Position numbers and translations under genes: made by a program
Source of the DNA: Klebsormidium nitens
Lineage: Eukaryota > Streptophyta > Klebsormidiophyceae > Klebsormidiales > Klebsormidiaceae
Reading direction: 5' to 3'
Length of the DNA stretch: 57,179 bases
Assembly (NCBI GenBank): GCA_000708835.1
Contig: DF237525.1
Location: forward strand, 1-57,179
Part shown: positions 25,400 to 37,100 of the stretch, piece by piece
Numbering within the stretch: position 1 is the first letter of the stretch
Layout of the letters: each line of letters begins with the position of its first letter
The notes under the pieces: model-generated
What the model saw: the letters and a program-made list of their open reading frames with translations, nothing else
The model's database searches: none
Told to the model about the DNA's origin: nothing

Positions 25400-27096
25400 A
25401 TAGCAAAATTGAGAACACGCAAGTGGTACATTGCAGGTGCACAAGTTGTGGCGAGAAAATCCGTTTGCACAGAGCTAATTTATGATTGTTGCAAGCACAC
25501 TGGTGTCGGATGAAGTTATTGAACAGGTCTAGGATTGAACTTTCGCATTGGTGGACACCGCTGGATCGATTTCACGCAAAACGGTGTTGACGTCGATAAA
25601 GGTGTTGACTGGTCGTAGGTATAGGGCTTATGGTCACCGATTTGCATGTCTTTTATGACACCTTCCAATCAAGCAGAAGACTCGGGTTCTCATAGTTTAG
25701 AGCCTTTGAAAATCTGCGCGGGCGGTACTGAGCTGCATGGACAAGTGAATTCCAGGCCGGCTAATAAACCTTGCTTTCGTGCAATCAATCTCTGAATGCG
25801 CCTGGCACTTAAATGAGTCATCACCGCGGTTCGTAGAGACAAGCTCAATCCTTCAAATGTTTACTAAATCGCAGCTGCACGTACTTCAATTGAAACGTCG
25901 ACCAGAAAGGAAGTCACATCTTTGCAAGAGCTTAGTATCATTACAGTCGCCAATGATTGGCATGGTTGAACTTGTAACGATCAAGCATGCACACGAGTTG
26001 AAACATGTCGGAAGTTGACAACAAGTGATGTGACCATCAAACAAATGAATGTGTATAGACCAATTGCAGGGTCGCCCATCATTGACTCTATGCATGCGAG
26101 TGATAGACCCAGAAAGCTGTCTTAGTAAGGAACGGTTATATGTTAAGGGGTGTCCCATCCGGCGTTACTAGATTGCAGCATTGATGCTGAGTCACAATAC
26201 GTGGTGGTCCCGGCTTGGCAGATCTGTAATCCTAGGTTCCCCTAGGCTTGCACCAGGTCGATCACCGGAATGGTCACCATCTTGCTGTTACAAACCCTGA
26301 GCCACGCTACCATTTGGGCAACGCTCCCGTGAGACCGGGGTAAAATGACTGAATGCTTGAGGCAACAATGACAATCACGCAAGTCGACACTAATTCGCAC
26401 TTTGTAGCGTTAGCCGCCTTGCCCCCGCCTTGAAGCCTTCTTTAATTCGTGAGTTATACTCGACTGACAATGTGACAAGGATCTCAAAGGCTATAATAAT
26501 CACTGAGTCAGGTGACTCTCATTGTCAACGTGTAGTTTATGCACGTAGATGGTCATTCATGCGTGTATTCGGCCCGTTGATTGAATGAAAAACAACTTCA
26601 AACTAAATTGCTCCAACTGCGAGAGTACGGTAGTTGAAACTTGAGTGGTCTAGCACCGACACTGAGAACCGACACACCAAGTAGCTGGAGTGATACCCAC
26701 AGCAGAAGGTCAAAAAGATTCTTTGGTCTGCTTTGCTTCATAGCAGTAAGCCAATGTGGTGTATGGTGCCTGCAAGGTAGAGCCCCCGGATTCCCCCATT
26801 TGCATTTGATTGAATCAAAGGCTAAAAGCAGCGTCGCAGCAGCCAGATTTGCCCTGACACGTGTCAGAAGGTGATACAGTGACCAGTCAGCTTCCACGAA
26901 GTCGTAGATGTGGCGGAATCGACGGTGCTTATTCTCTCACCTGTCAAATCAAGCTGCCGGGGCCCGGGTGACAGCCCGGCGGGCGTTGGACGGTAGACGG
27001 GCCGGGTGGAGTCTGGAGTCTGGACCAGTACTAATTGGACGGTAGTTTAATATCGATCACTCACGTGCAATGAAACAAAGCCCAAAGAGCGGAAAG

Positions 27097-27127
27097 CGGG
27101 GGGGCTCGGGGGACGGCAGCCCCCCCG
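27097..27127. repeat. 10-bp G/C fold-back
   Basis: CGGGGGGGCT (27097-27106) is mirrored exactly by AGCCCCCCCG (27118-27127) with an 11-base loop, about 55 bp left of the larger fold-back element. Confidence 0.7.
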
Positions 27128-27180
27128 TTTTAAAAGGTTTAAAAAAGGTCGGAACAGATGTACCGGTCGGAAAGATAATT

Positions 27181-27363
27181 CTCAAGAAAGATAATAGTAA
27201 CTTGAAAGCCAAGATAATAGTAAGCTCCGACTAACACTAAAACCCTAACCTTAAATAAAACACCGCCGTATCCACCCTAACGGTAAACCACCATGCTAAC
27301 CCTACCCGTCTCAGTGCGGTTACCTTACTATTATCTCGGCTAATACTATTTATTTTTCTTGAG
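27181..27363. mobile_element. Fold-back (MITE-like) element with telomere-like loop
   Basis: Imperfect inverted arms of about 40-44 bp (27181-27224 and 27324-27363) share CTCAAGAAA, AATAGTA and AGATAATAGTAAG. The ~100-bp loop contains CTAAAACCCTAACC and CTAACCCTACCC, which resemble plant telomere repeats. There is no coding capacity and I could not define a target-site duplication. Confidence 0.5.
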
Positions 27364-28102
27364 TTTCATGTCGGAAAGTCCTCTATGCAGAATCTGGTTA
27401 TAAAAAAGGACACCCGTTATACAGACCGGCGTACCCAAGGCTCGTCGCCCCCGGGAGCCCGGGGGTCGGTCCGGCATAACCGTAGCCTTAGGTCAGCGCA
27501 CCGTATCCGAAAAGGACGGGCATGCCTTGCATGCAGTCCGCCATCCCTGATTTTACGGACAAAGCCAAGTCAGAGCTGGTCAAGTCTTGACTCAACGGAC
27601 ACCACCCAACGGCTACCGCACGAGCCCCGGTATGATACTGCGGAAAGTATGTTGAGACCGACCATATCACCCGGGAGAGCCAAGAATGGCAGAGGCCAGC
27701 TGAGCAAAGGTGATCGGGTGCCAATCGCAGATCAAGCTGGTATGTACCGTCTCTTGTGTACAGATTGGTACTCTCAGATTGGTAACTCCGACAGGACATT
27801 TGCTGTGCATGGCACAGGGTGACTCTGTGAGGAAGAAGAATCTCTGTAGTCCCATTTTATCCAAAGCTGCACAGCATTCCGACACCAGATCTGCAATTGC
27901 GAGCTGTGAGAACGGTTACGTAAAAGAGAGCGGAAGCGAGAGTGGCCAAAATTGGAGGAGCGCCTCGCCAGGTCTGGCGCCATCTTCTCGGCCCCGAGCT
28001 AAGCTCTACATTCACCCTCCCTCGCGCACACAAGTTTGCGGGCGCTCCAGATCTAGACCGGAGAGGACATCTGGTGTCAGTGGTGGGGCGCAGGCGTGCG
28101 CA

Positions 28103-31100
28103 ATGGGGGGCTCCCAGCTGGTGGTGTGTGTTGTTTTCTCTGCTTTATTGCTTCTGGGCACCGCTCAGAGCCAGCCCGTCGGCGCGCCAGCTGTCAACGG
28201 CGGGTTTGCTCCCGCGCCAGCTCCCATAAAGTCAACGCCGGCGCCGGCGCCAGCTGTCACCGGACCCCCTTCTTACATCGCGATCAACTGCGGAGGGCTC
28301 ACTCCTCCAAACGCCTCGATCCCTCAGTACTACGGGGGGGTGAACTACGGATTCGGGAACGGGAGCTTCTACCAGCCAAACAACAGCTACGTCTCGACGG
28401 CGCCCGCAGGAAAGGGCGACATTGTGTTCCTGACGGATAGGTACTATTATGGGACGAGCACCAAGCCGAGGCAGTACCTGGGCTTTGCCCCATTAAGCGG
28501 GGCAGATGGGGCTCTGTACCTGACTGAGAGATATGGCCTCAGCTTCACGTAATTTTCTCTCCTTGCTTTTCTGTCATTCTCCTCGATACTCGAGTGTGTG
28601 GTTTGTCCAATCAGCGTATGTTTCAAGTGAGTGCTTCTCCTCTTCTTTTCTACTTGGCAGATCTGAGTGCTTGTGGCATTTTTTCCCAGCAGTCTTGTTT
28701 CTCTGGCTACTCGATCCTTTTGTAGAAAAGTACGCTTCTTTCTGGCTACCACGTGATTTTCCGTCGTGGTGGTAGTTTCTAATATCTCGAGGCCTTGTAG
28801 GTTTGTGGGAAAGTTGGCATCGTTGGGCAGTGCCCTGGCCCGATCTCCTCATGGCGCCACCTGTCGCCAGATGGAAATTTCTGGAATGTTGATGACGTCA
28901 CGTGAGATCTTCTGGGATCTAATATGAGATCTGGGTTGGTGGAATCCCCTGGTTAGACATCCTAGCTCTTTGGAGCGAGCAAACGATCAATATGGCAAAC
29001 GTTCATGTTGTAGCTCTCAGTAAAAATTTTGATGCAATTGGAGGACTGCCATGACATTTCATTCCAATTCCCGTGTGCTTTTCCTGACTCCAAGTGTAAT
29101 GAGCTCTGTGAACAAACTTTGGACGCAGTGGGGCAAAGAAGGACCTCCATGTGTTGTTCTCCTGCTGCCAGTAATTGTACTATCCTCAACGTCAAAGCCT
29201 TTCAAAGAACAACAAAGCAAGGCATTTCCACCAGAATATCGTCAAGTCCTTCCTGTGAAAGTCTTACAAATGCAAGTGAAAGTAAGACTTTTCAACTGAA
29301 GGTGCGTTTGATGTCAGCATTTGTATACACGGGGCGGTGGGCCACTGGCACACCGCACTACTGATGATGCAGTTTGAAAGAGCTCGCCTTTCACACCTGG
29401 CATAAGAATATTACATTTTTGCCTTTTCGAAAGCCAATCCTGCCTAAAACAGTTCCTGCCTTGCACTCAGAAAACTGCAAACCTGCAAGGTGTTCGGGTT
29501 GCTTGCTCGGCGCTTTGAGTATCTTGCTGGTCTTGTCCGAGATTGCTTGTGTGCAAAGTTGAGCATTTGGGACTTGGACTGTGAATTGTCGAGCTCCACG
29601 GTCTTATACTGCCCACGGTGAGGGCTTATGGGTGGCACTTGGCGGCGTGAATCATTGCACTCACCGCTCATACGCCTTCACTTTCAAAGATGTATTCCGC
29701 TCGCCCAATTTTTGAGAGATTCCGCGGTAAGCAATAAGGATAAAGTTAGCAATAAACTTAGGCTGGCCTGTTTTCTTTGATGATCTGGAGCGCCGTTACT
29801 TTCTTTCATTCAGTACTCTTTCCTGCGGTACCTAGATCAGACTGTCGAGACTCTGAGGAGTTGCCACTCCGTATTTGGTGACGACATGTTGACATGGGAT
29901 TGCTCCTGAAGCCCCACGCAAACTGTCAGCGCATAACGCCATCGAAGGGTCACAACTAGGAGTGTTCCTCGTTAAAGGTTAAGATTGCAGAAAGATAGAT
30001 GGACTTGCAAGCTTGCGTAAGAGAGGCTCTCAAAACCGACGCTCTTAGGACCTCTTCCCTTATAACACCTTTCGTGGCCACTTCCTCTTCTCAACCAGTG
30101 TCTTGCGGTTTGCAGTTACGAACTGGACTTGCCGAACGGCGTCTACAACGTCGACCTCCACTTTGCCGAGACGCAATTCAACCAGGTCGGCGCGCGCGTT
30201 TTCAGCGTCACAATCCAGGGCGTGAAGTCGGTGCCAAACCTCGACATTTTCGCGACCGTGGGCGCCAACACCAGCACCATCGTGACAAGGCAGGCGACGG
30301 TGTCAAACGGCCTCCTCAGGTGAGCGTGCGCCACTTCCGTTGATTCCTGGCAACGTTCTCTCGTGTCCACCACGCTTTACAAACCGGCGAAGGAACTCGG
30401 TGGAAATTGCGAAAGTGAGGGAAGCAGAGTGTTGAACACAATTTCTTGATTCCCAAGCGAGTTCAAACTTGTTAACCAACCAATCGAAAGTTCATCGAAA
30501 TCTCAGGATGTGATGAGTCTTGGGAAACTTTTGCCAATGACACGCCCTGCGGGCAAACTTCGAACCGTGCGTAGTCTATACGCACCAACATGAAGCTTGC
30601 CTGGATTATAATACAGCATCTATGACCAGAACATGTCTCGTTTGGAGACCGCGACAGAATCTCTCAGGAAAAAACGCCCTTGACTGCCTTACGTCTGCAA
30701 AAACCTTTTCTTAGAAGTCATTTCCCCTTCGAGAATCGCTCCCGACACCTGTCTTCCTCTTTGCAGCATTCTTTTCGAGACCGTCTCCTCAAACGTAGGC
30801 GACGGAGAGGCCAAGGTTAACGCCATCCGGGTTTACACGGACTCGAGCACTAACGTGCCCTTCCCGGCCCCCCCGAGCTCCTACTTCGTTGACGCCGGAG
30901 CGAGCGCTTCCCGCGTTTCCCCCGACGGTGTCAACTACACGAGGGACTCTTACTTCTCGAATGGAGGTTAGTGTAACCCGACCCTTCAGCAGGTATTGCT
31001 AGAGTCAATCGTTCCAGCTTTTGACGCCGGAGCGAGCGGTTCCATGTCTTTTCTGACGGCGTTAACCACACCAGGGACTCATACTTCTCAGACGAAGTTA

Positions 31101-34100
31101 GTCTAACCTAATTTTAAGTAGGTCTTGCTAGTGTCGGCATTTTTGCCCTGAAGATTCCCAAATAAATTGTAGTGTAACTTGACTTGAGTAGGTAACGCTA
31201 CTGTCAATTGTTCCACCCTTTACTTCTTACTTCCATAAGAGGGATAGCATGAAGTGCGTGTAACCTATCTTGCAAAAACCAAGCTAAGGGTGTCACGTCA
31301 TACTGGAAAGCAAAGGTTCCAACCGGAGGTCTCAATCCGAACATATCTGTGATGTAACGTCTGCAAGCGCGTCGATTATGATCCAGCACCGTCGTCCCTT
31401 TTCTTTGACTTCGTTCTCTTTCTACCCACAAACTAGGTTACCTCCCCTCCCATCGTCTCCTTTCCGTTGACACAATTCTCCATGCTCAGATCAGTTCAAT
31501 CATCTGCAAGCCACAACTGCAAAACACAGTGAAGTGTCAGAGCTCAAGGCTAGCAGCGGCTCCTTTCTGTCCTCTTCGATTCTGTCTTTCCTTTACGTCT
31601 ACACTTTTTGTTTCCTCTCGTTTCTTTTCGTTCTTGTCGAAGTCCGTCCTTACGATGTACCTCCATCCAACACAATCATCTCAATTTAAATTCTCACAGA
31701 CTCACCTTTCTCAAACAGCCGCCGTCGCCTTCACGTCCGTCGGCGCCCCCTCCCCCCTCTCTGTGGCGCAAACCACCGACGCAATCGTTTACTCCACCGC
31801 TCGCGTCGGCCGCAGCTTCTCGTACTACTTCAACCTTCCGGTTGGCCATTACCGGGTGGAGCTCGCGTTCGTCGAGGGCCAGTTCACACAGCCCGGCCAG
31901 CGGCTGTTCACGGTCGAGATCCAGGTGGGTGTGAACGGGCCTTTTGGGCAGGACTCTTCTCGTCTCACTTTCTAGTTCGGTGAATCTTGTGTTCGGTGAG
32001 AACAGGTCCTTTTGAGCAAGAAACTGGAGGGGAGAGTCTTCCCTTTTTTTGCTCGTCCTAGTTCGACGAGCCTTCTCTTTGGTATGACCAGGTCGGTTTG
32101 AGCAAGACTCGGAGGCGAGTCTCTTCTGTTTTCTCGCTCGTCTCGTTCAACGGACGTTCTCTTTGGTGCTAGCAAAACGTGCACACTTAACCATAGGCCC
32201 GGCATTACGGAATTAAGTGTGGGCCTATGGTTAAGTCCACTTTCTTCCCAATACTATTGCCGTGTTCCCCGGCAACAGTTTTGTCTGCAAACGCTCCTTT
32301 GGGTGAGTGATGTCAAGTCTCGTACTCTCATCTCCCGTACTCACAGGGCATGCAAGCTTTCCCGGTGACTGACCTTCTTGCAAAATCCTTCCTCCGCTGT
32401 CGGTCAAGTTGTTCACCCCCATCCTTGGTTAACCGTTTACTCCCATCTCCAATTGTTTCAAAGTGTCCTCAAGCTTTTTCAGTAATCGACATCATTGCAA
32501 ACCTGTCCGCTGCCCCTTTCCTCGCCCTCAAACCAAAACCCTGGACCCCCATCCTGATTTGAACCATCATCCGCTTCAGGGTGTCCAGGCTTTCCCGACG
32601 ATCGTCACCATCGCGAACTCGACTTACGCCCTTTCCCCCGCCCTTAACCAGTTTTGAAACCCCATTGGTGGCCCTATCTATCGCCCACTTAGACCAAACC
32701 CGTAATCCCTATCGTTGGCTAACCCTTTATCCTTTCCCAATTCTTTATAGGGCGTGCAAGCTTTCCCGACGATCGACATCATCGGAAACTCAACCTACGC
32801 GCTTTCTCCCGCCTTTGACCGAAGTCTTAACCCCCATCCTAAACTCGATTTCCATTTGTTACAGGGCGTGCAAGCTTTCTCGACGATTGATATTATTGGC
32901 AACTCGACCTACGCGCTTTCCCCCGCGCCCGCTCCCGCCCCCGGCCCCGCCTCATACCTTTACACCCCAACCTCGTTCAACCTCACAACCGCGGCCGCCG
33001 TGGCCAACGGGCTGCTCCGGATCGACTTCAACGGAACCAACGGCGGGAACGCGACCGTTTCCGCGATCAAAGTGACACCGCTCAATGCGAACACGAACGG
33101 CACGCTCGCGATCGACTGCGGGTCGCCAATCGACGTGCTGTCCGGGAATGGCGTCATCTTCCAAGCGGATACCAACTTTTCCGCTGGTGGGTTGTCCATT
33201 GCTCGTGCAACTTGTTTCGTTTTTTTGCCGGTGTTGTGAGAGGAGCAGGAGTTGTCTTTCTCTTCTGAGAGAGGGCACATTCTAGCACTAGTGGAGAGCC
33301 AAACAGTGATTCCTGAACACTGGTCGATTACGCTTCCTTCGGCCAATTTCGATGTTGCACATCAGGTGAATCCTAATGTTTTCCTTTTGAGATAGCTGCT
33401 GATGCGATCAACCAATGTATCCAGAGTTGACCTCATCGAATCGGGAAACACGTATCCGCTGATTAGGAATCTCCGTTATGCTGACTGAAGCTTGGTAGAC
33501 AGCACGACTGAAGCTTGGTAGACAGCACCTTCTGTGCAAGGCAAATGTTGCGCCAACCAGCTCAGGTGCCAGCTTTTCTGCTCTTCGGATGCATCGTTGG
33601 CCGCATGACATGAACGGAAGGAAACCTACAAGATCTGACGGTTTCCTTCTTTCACGTTTCGCAGCAAGCTACTCGGTCCAGAGCAACCCGTACCAGGTGT
33701 TTTTGCCGTACAACGATGCTGTCGACGATTTCCTGTACCCCACCGTGCGCCAGGGCAACTTCACCTACAACTTCTCGCTGCCCAATGGGACCTATTTGGT
33801 CACGCTCTACTTTGCCGACCTTAACGCGACTGGTGAGCGTTTGCTCGTCTCTTTTTGACTGCCAAGTACAAAATATTCTATTGTCTTCACCTGAATTTTA
33901 TTGTCGCCCAACGGGACCTATTTGGTCACGCTCTATCGTGCCGACCTGAACGCAAACGTCAATTATCATTCTACACGTCGTGGGGGATTTCCAATTAGAC
34001 CTTGTGCTTGTCAAAGCTTCGGCGACTGGAAGGCTTGCACGTACTCCATGAAACTGTTACGAACTACACGCCGAGGAATCGGAGCGAAACAACCGCCTCG

Positions 34101-37100
34101 AGGCTTACAAAAGGCTTACAAAAGCCTTTTGCCACTTCATTCGCGAATCTGGTTGGAACACGAGCTCTGCTAAGGAGCCTCTTGATGCCATGATCTTAGT
34201 TGAAAGTCAAGTTTAATATCTGGATAGTGTTCGTGCCTTTGACGCTTTCTGTTTCCAACGAAGGGGCGTTTCTCGACGAAGGGGCGTTTCTGTTGGGCTC
34301 AATGCTTCCTATTTCAAGAACAAGGATTGCTTAGAATGTAAGAATCTGTTCCTGACTTAGCATCTGTCGCTTGCAGGGCCCGGTCAGCGCATCTTTGACG
34401 TGTACATTCAGGAGGTGAAGGTGCTCTCGCAACTAGACGTGTATGCCAGGACGGGCGGCGCCATCACCGCATACATCAGACAGGTACTGTCCAAAGCCAT
34501 ATCCCGTGGCGAGTGCAAGATACTGCACATGTATTGTCGATCACGTTTCCTGTGGCGAGTGGAAATGAGTAGTACGTCAAAGTTCGGTGCGTGCTTTACT
34601 CGAGGGCTCTTGCTCGGGCTCTCGCTTTGAAGTAACGTCATAGGATCGAAGCCCGCATTTGATTGGTGCCCATATTCTCTCGCGACATTGCCTTCTAAGG
34701 ATAGTCGTCGGGATTCGTGGACGTATTGCTTTCTACCAACAAGGTTGCAAGTCTCTGCCATTGGAGGGCCATGAGGGGTATGTGAACCTCTTTCGAACTC
34801 ATCTTGGCGCTCCGATTCACCTTCCTGAATCGCGGCCTACGCTGACGTCACCTTTTCCGCCCCGCAGTTCCCCGCCAACGTCACCAGCTCCCGCTTCCTC
34901 TCAATTCGCTTCCAGACCAGCCCCGACGCGCTCTCGCTCCCCAACGTCTCCCCCCAAAACTACGTTTTAAACGGGACCAATTACGCCAACGCTCTTTACC
35001 CCCCCTTCGTGAGCGCCCTCTACGTCGAGCCAGGGATACCCCCGGCCCCCGCACCCGCAAGAACGGTCGTCGCGCAAGCCCCCCGGCCGATCGGACCCCC
35101 CCCACCGCCGGGCGCGCCCGACCCGTACTTCGCTTATGTGAATACCCCGGCGGATCTCCCTCTGGGACCGGTTCCCCCGGTTCCGACCTTTGGGGGCGCG
35201 GCGAGCGCAAACCCGAGCTGCCCTGCCAATGGGGCGCCGCCGCAGGTGGGTGTCAGTTCGATGTGTTTCGATGGGTCCGCTTACGGAAATTCTGGTCAAA
35301 TCCTTTGGAAACATCTTTCTGGGTGACACATCGAGATCTGGGTCCGCTTACGGAAATGCTGGTCAAATCCTTTGGAAACATCTTTCTGGGTGGCTATGAA
35401 GGTTTGGACGAAATCTAGTTACAAACTCTCTCTGGGCTTGCTCGAGAACAATTGTGAGGCTGGCTCATGCAAGGATTGCGCCGTGATTTTTATAACCTCG
35501 TGCCCGAAAACTTTGTGCATAAGCCGAGTTTTTCTTTGACACTCGTCTCTGTCCCTTTTCCTCTCTTCAGGCGATCAATTGCACCGGCCCCTGCCCTCTA
35601 TGGACCCCCCCCTTCGGTCTCAACGTCGCCGTAAATGCCGCCGGCCCCCGCTACGTGTCGTCGTGCGGGATCGTTTTCGAGGACGACTCCAACAACTCGA
35701 CGCGCTGCGGTCAGGGTGACGTCATCCCGCAAGGCGTCCGGTGGTGCAGGTGAGCGCCCGGGAGTCGGTGCGCTTTTGTGCTTTCGCGTACATGCTTCGT
35801 TCCTGTTTGTGAGTGATTCTGGTCGGTTCCACGACCTTGTCTTGGTCCCAGTTCTCCCCCTCACCTTTATTGGTAGAGCTTCCTCTGCATTTGTACCCTC
35901 AAAGTTCTGGTCGTCGGAATCCTCATAGGACATTTCCGGGACTCCAACAATGTCATTTCTATTGATCTGGTCTTAGAACAACCTCAACCCTTCTATGCGT
36001 TGCCTTCAGATTGACTCACTTTTGGTCCGAGTTAAACCCATCTTAGTGAATCCTCTTTGGAGGCGTCCGACTCAAACACTCGTTACAGTGAGTCATCTTT
36101 GGAGGCGCCGAAATCAGCATCCCGCCAACTTTTTATGTTCTATCGGATTCAAGAAAGGGCTTCAAGAAAGGCCGCTAAGGACTCGTCTGCTTGACCCAAA
36201 ACGTAAACACTAAGCAAATCGTTGCACCGCCTGCGTGACCCAAAACGTAAACACTAACCATATTGTTTCACCGCTCGCGTGACCCAAAACGTAAACACTA
36301 ACCAGATCGTTACACCGCTCGCGTGACCCAAAACGTAAACACTAACCGAATGGTTACACCGTTCGCGCAGAACCAACATCAAGGGACCTGAGGGCGGTTA
36401 CCAATTCTCAACGGGCGAGGGCATTTTCAACACGTCCGACCCGACCATTTTCCAGAGCGAGTTCATCGGATACAACACGTACAAGTGAGCGACTGTGCTA
36501 CCGCAGCAACATGCCGTTTGGGCATTGATTGTTCTCGTTCGATTCTGCCCGAAAGATGTAAACGCTACGGATAGTGTGAATGTCAGTTTGCCCAACTCGT
36601 CAAACGATTGGCAATCCGATATAAGAGGGCCGATGCAGGTACATTAAAGTGATGAAATAAGCCTTTGTCTGCATGTTTTCAGATCACCACCAATCCCAGA
36701 TCCCCAAACGTATTGCCCAAATTGCAAAACATACAAACTGAAAAGTGCTCAACCCGCATCGCATGTAAGTAAGGTATTGCGCAATCCCTTCTTCTCCATG
36801 TTTTGTCAGGAGATTTCGAGCTCCTTTTGCCTTCGTAAAGAAAAGCCCTATACTCCCAGCTGCACTTGAGCAGGAAAAAACAATCTGACAAATCATTAAA
36901 ATATATCTCTCGTGCTCGTGAAATTGCGACGCTTCTTAGGGCTTTAGAACAGATGCTAGAAACCGTTTCTGTCTCCAAACTTCGAAATGCTAGAGAGGAC
37001 GTGGTTTCGGCGACGCGCCATTAAGCAAACCGACTCGCTGGTCGACCATGTCTCGTCACCGTGTGATCTTTTAAGGATTTTAGTAGGGCGACCATCGTAG

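Larger units (their letters stand above)
25400..28102. other. Intergenic region between M2 and M3
   Basis: This 2.7 kb should contain the M2 3' UTR and the M3 promoter. An AATAAA hexamer at 25763-25768 might be a polyadenylation signal for M2, but it is 364 bp past the stop and unproven. The right half carries two fold-back structures and a short telomere-like stretch. Frames near 27385-27822 have no recognisable domain. Confidence 0.55.

Noticed and set aside
27385..27822. 145-codon frame upstream of M3
   Set aside because: No recognisable family, no exon partner, and overlapping minus-strand frames of similar length; likely chance in intergenic DNA.
36193..36368. Regular 44-bp repeats considered as a CRISPR-like array
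   Set aside because: The units are contiguous and lack unique spacers, the locus is a eukaryotic intron, and no cas-like genes are present.
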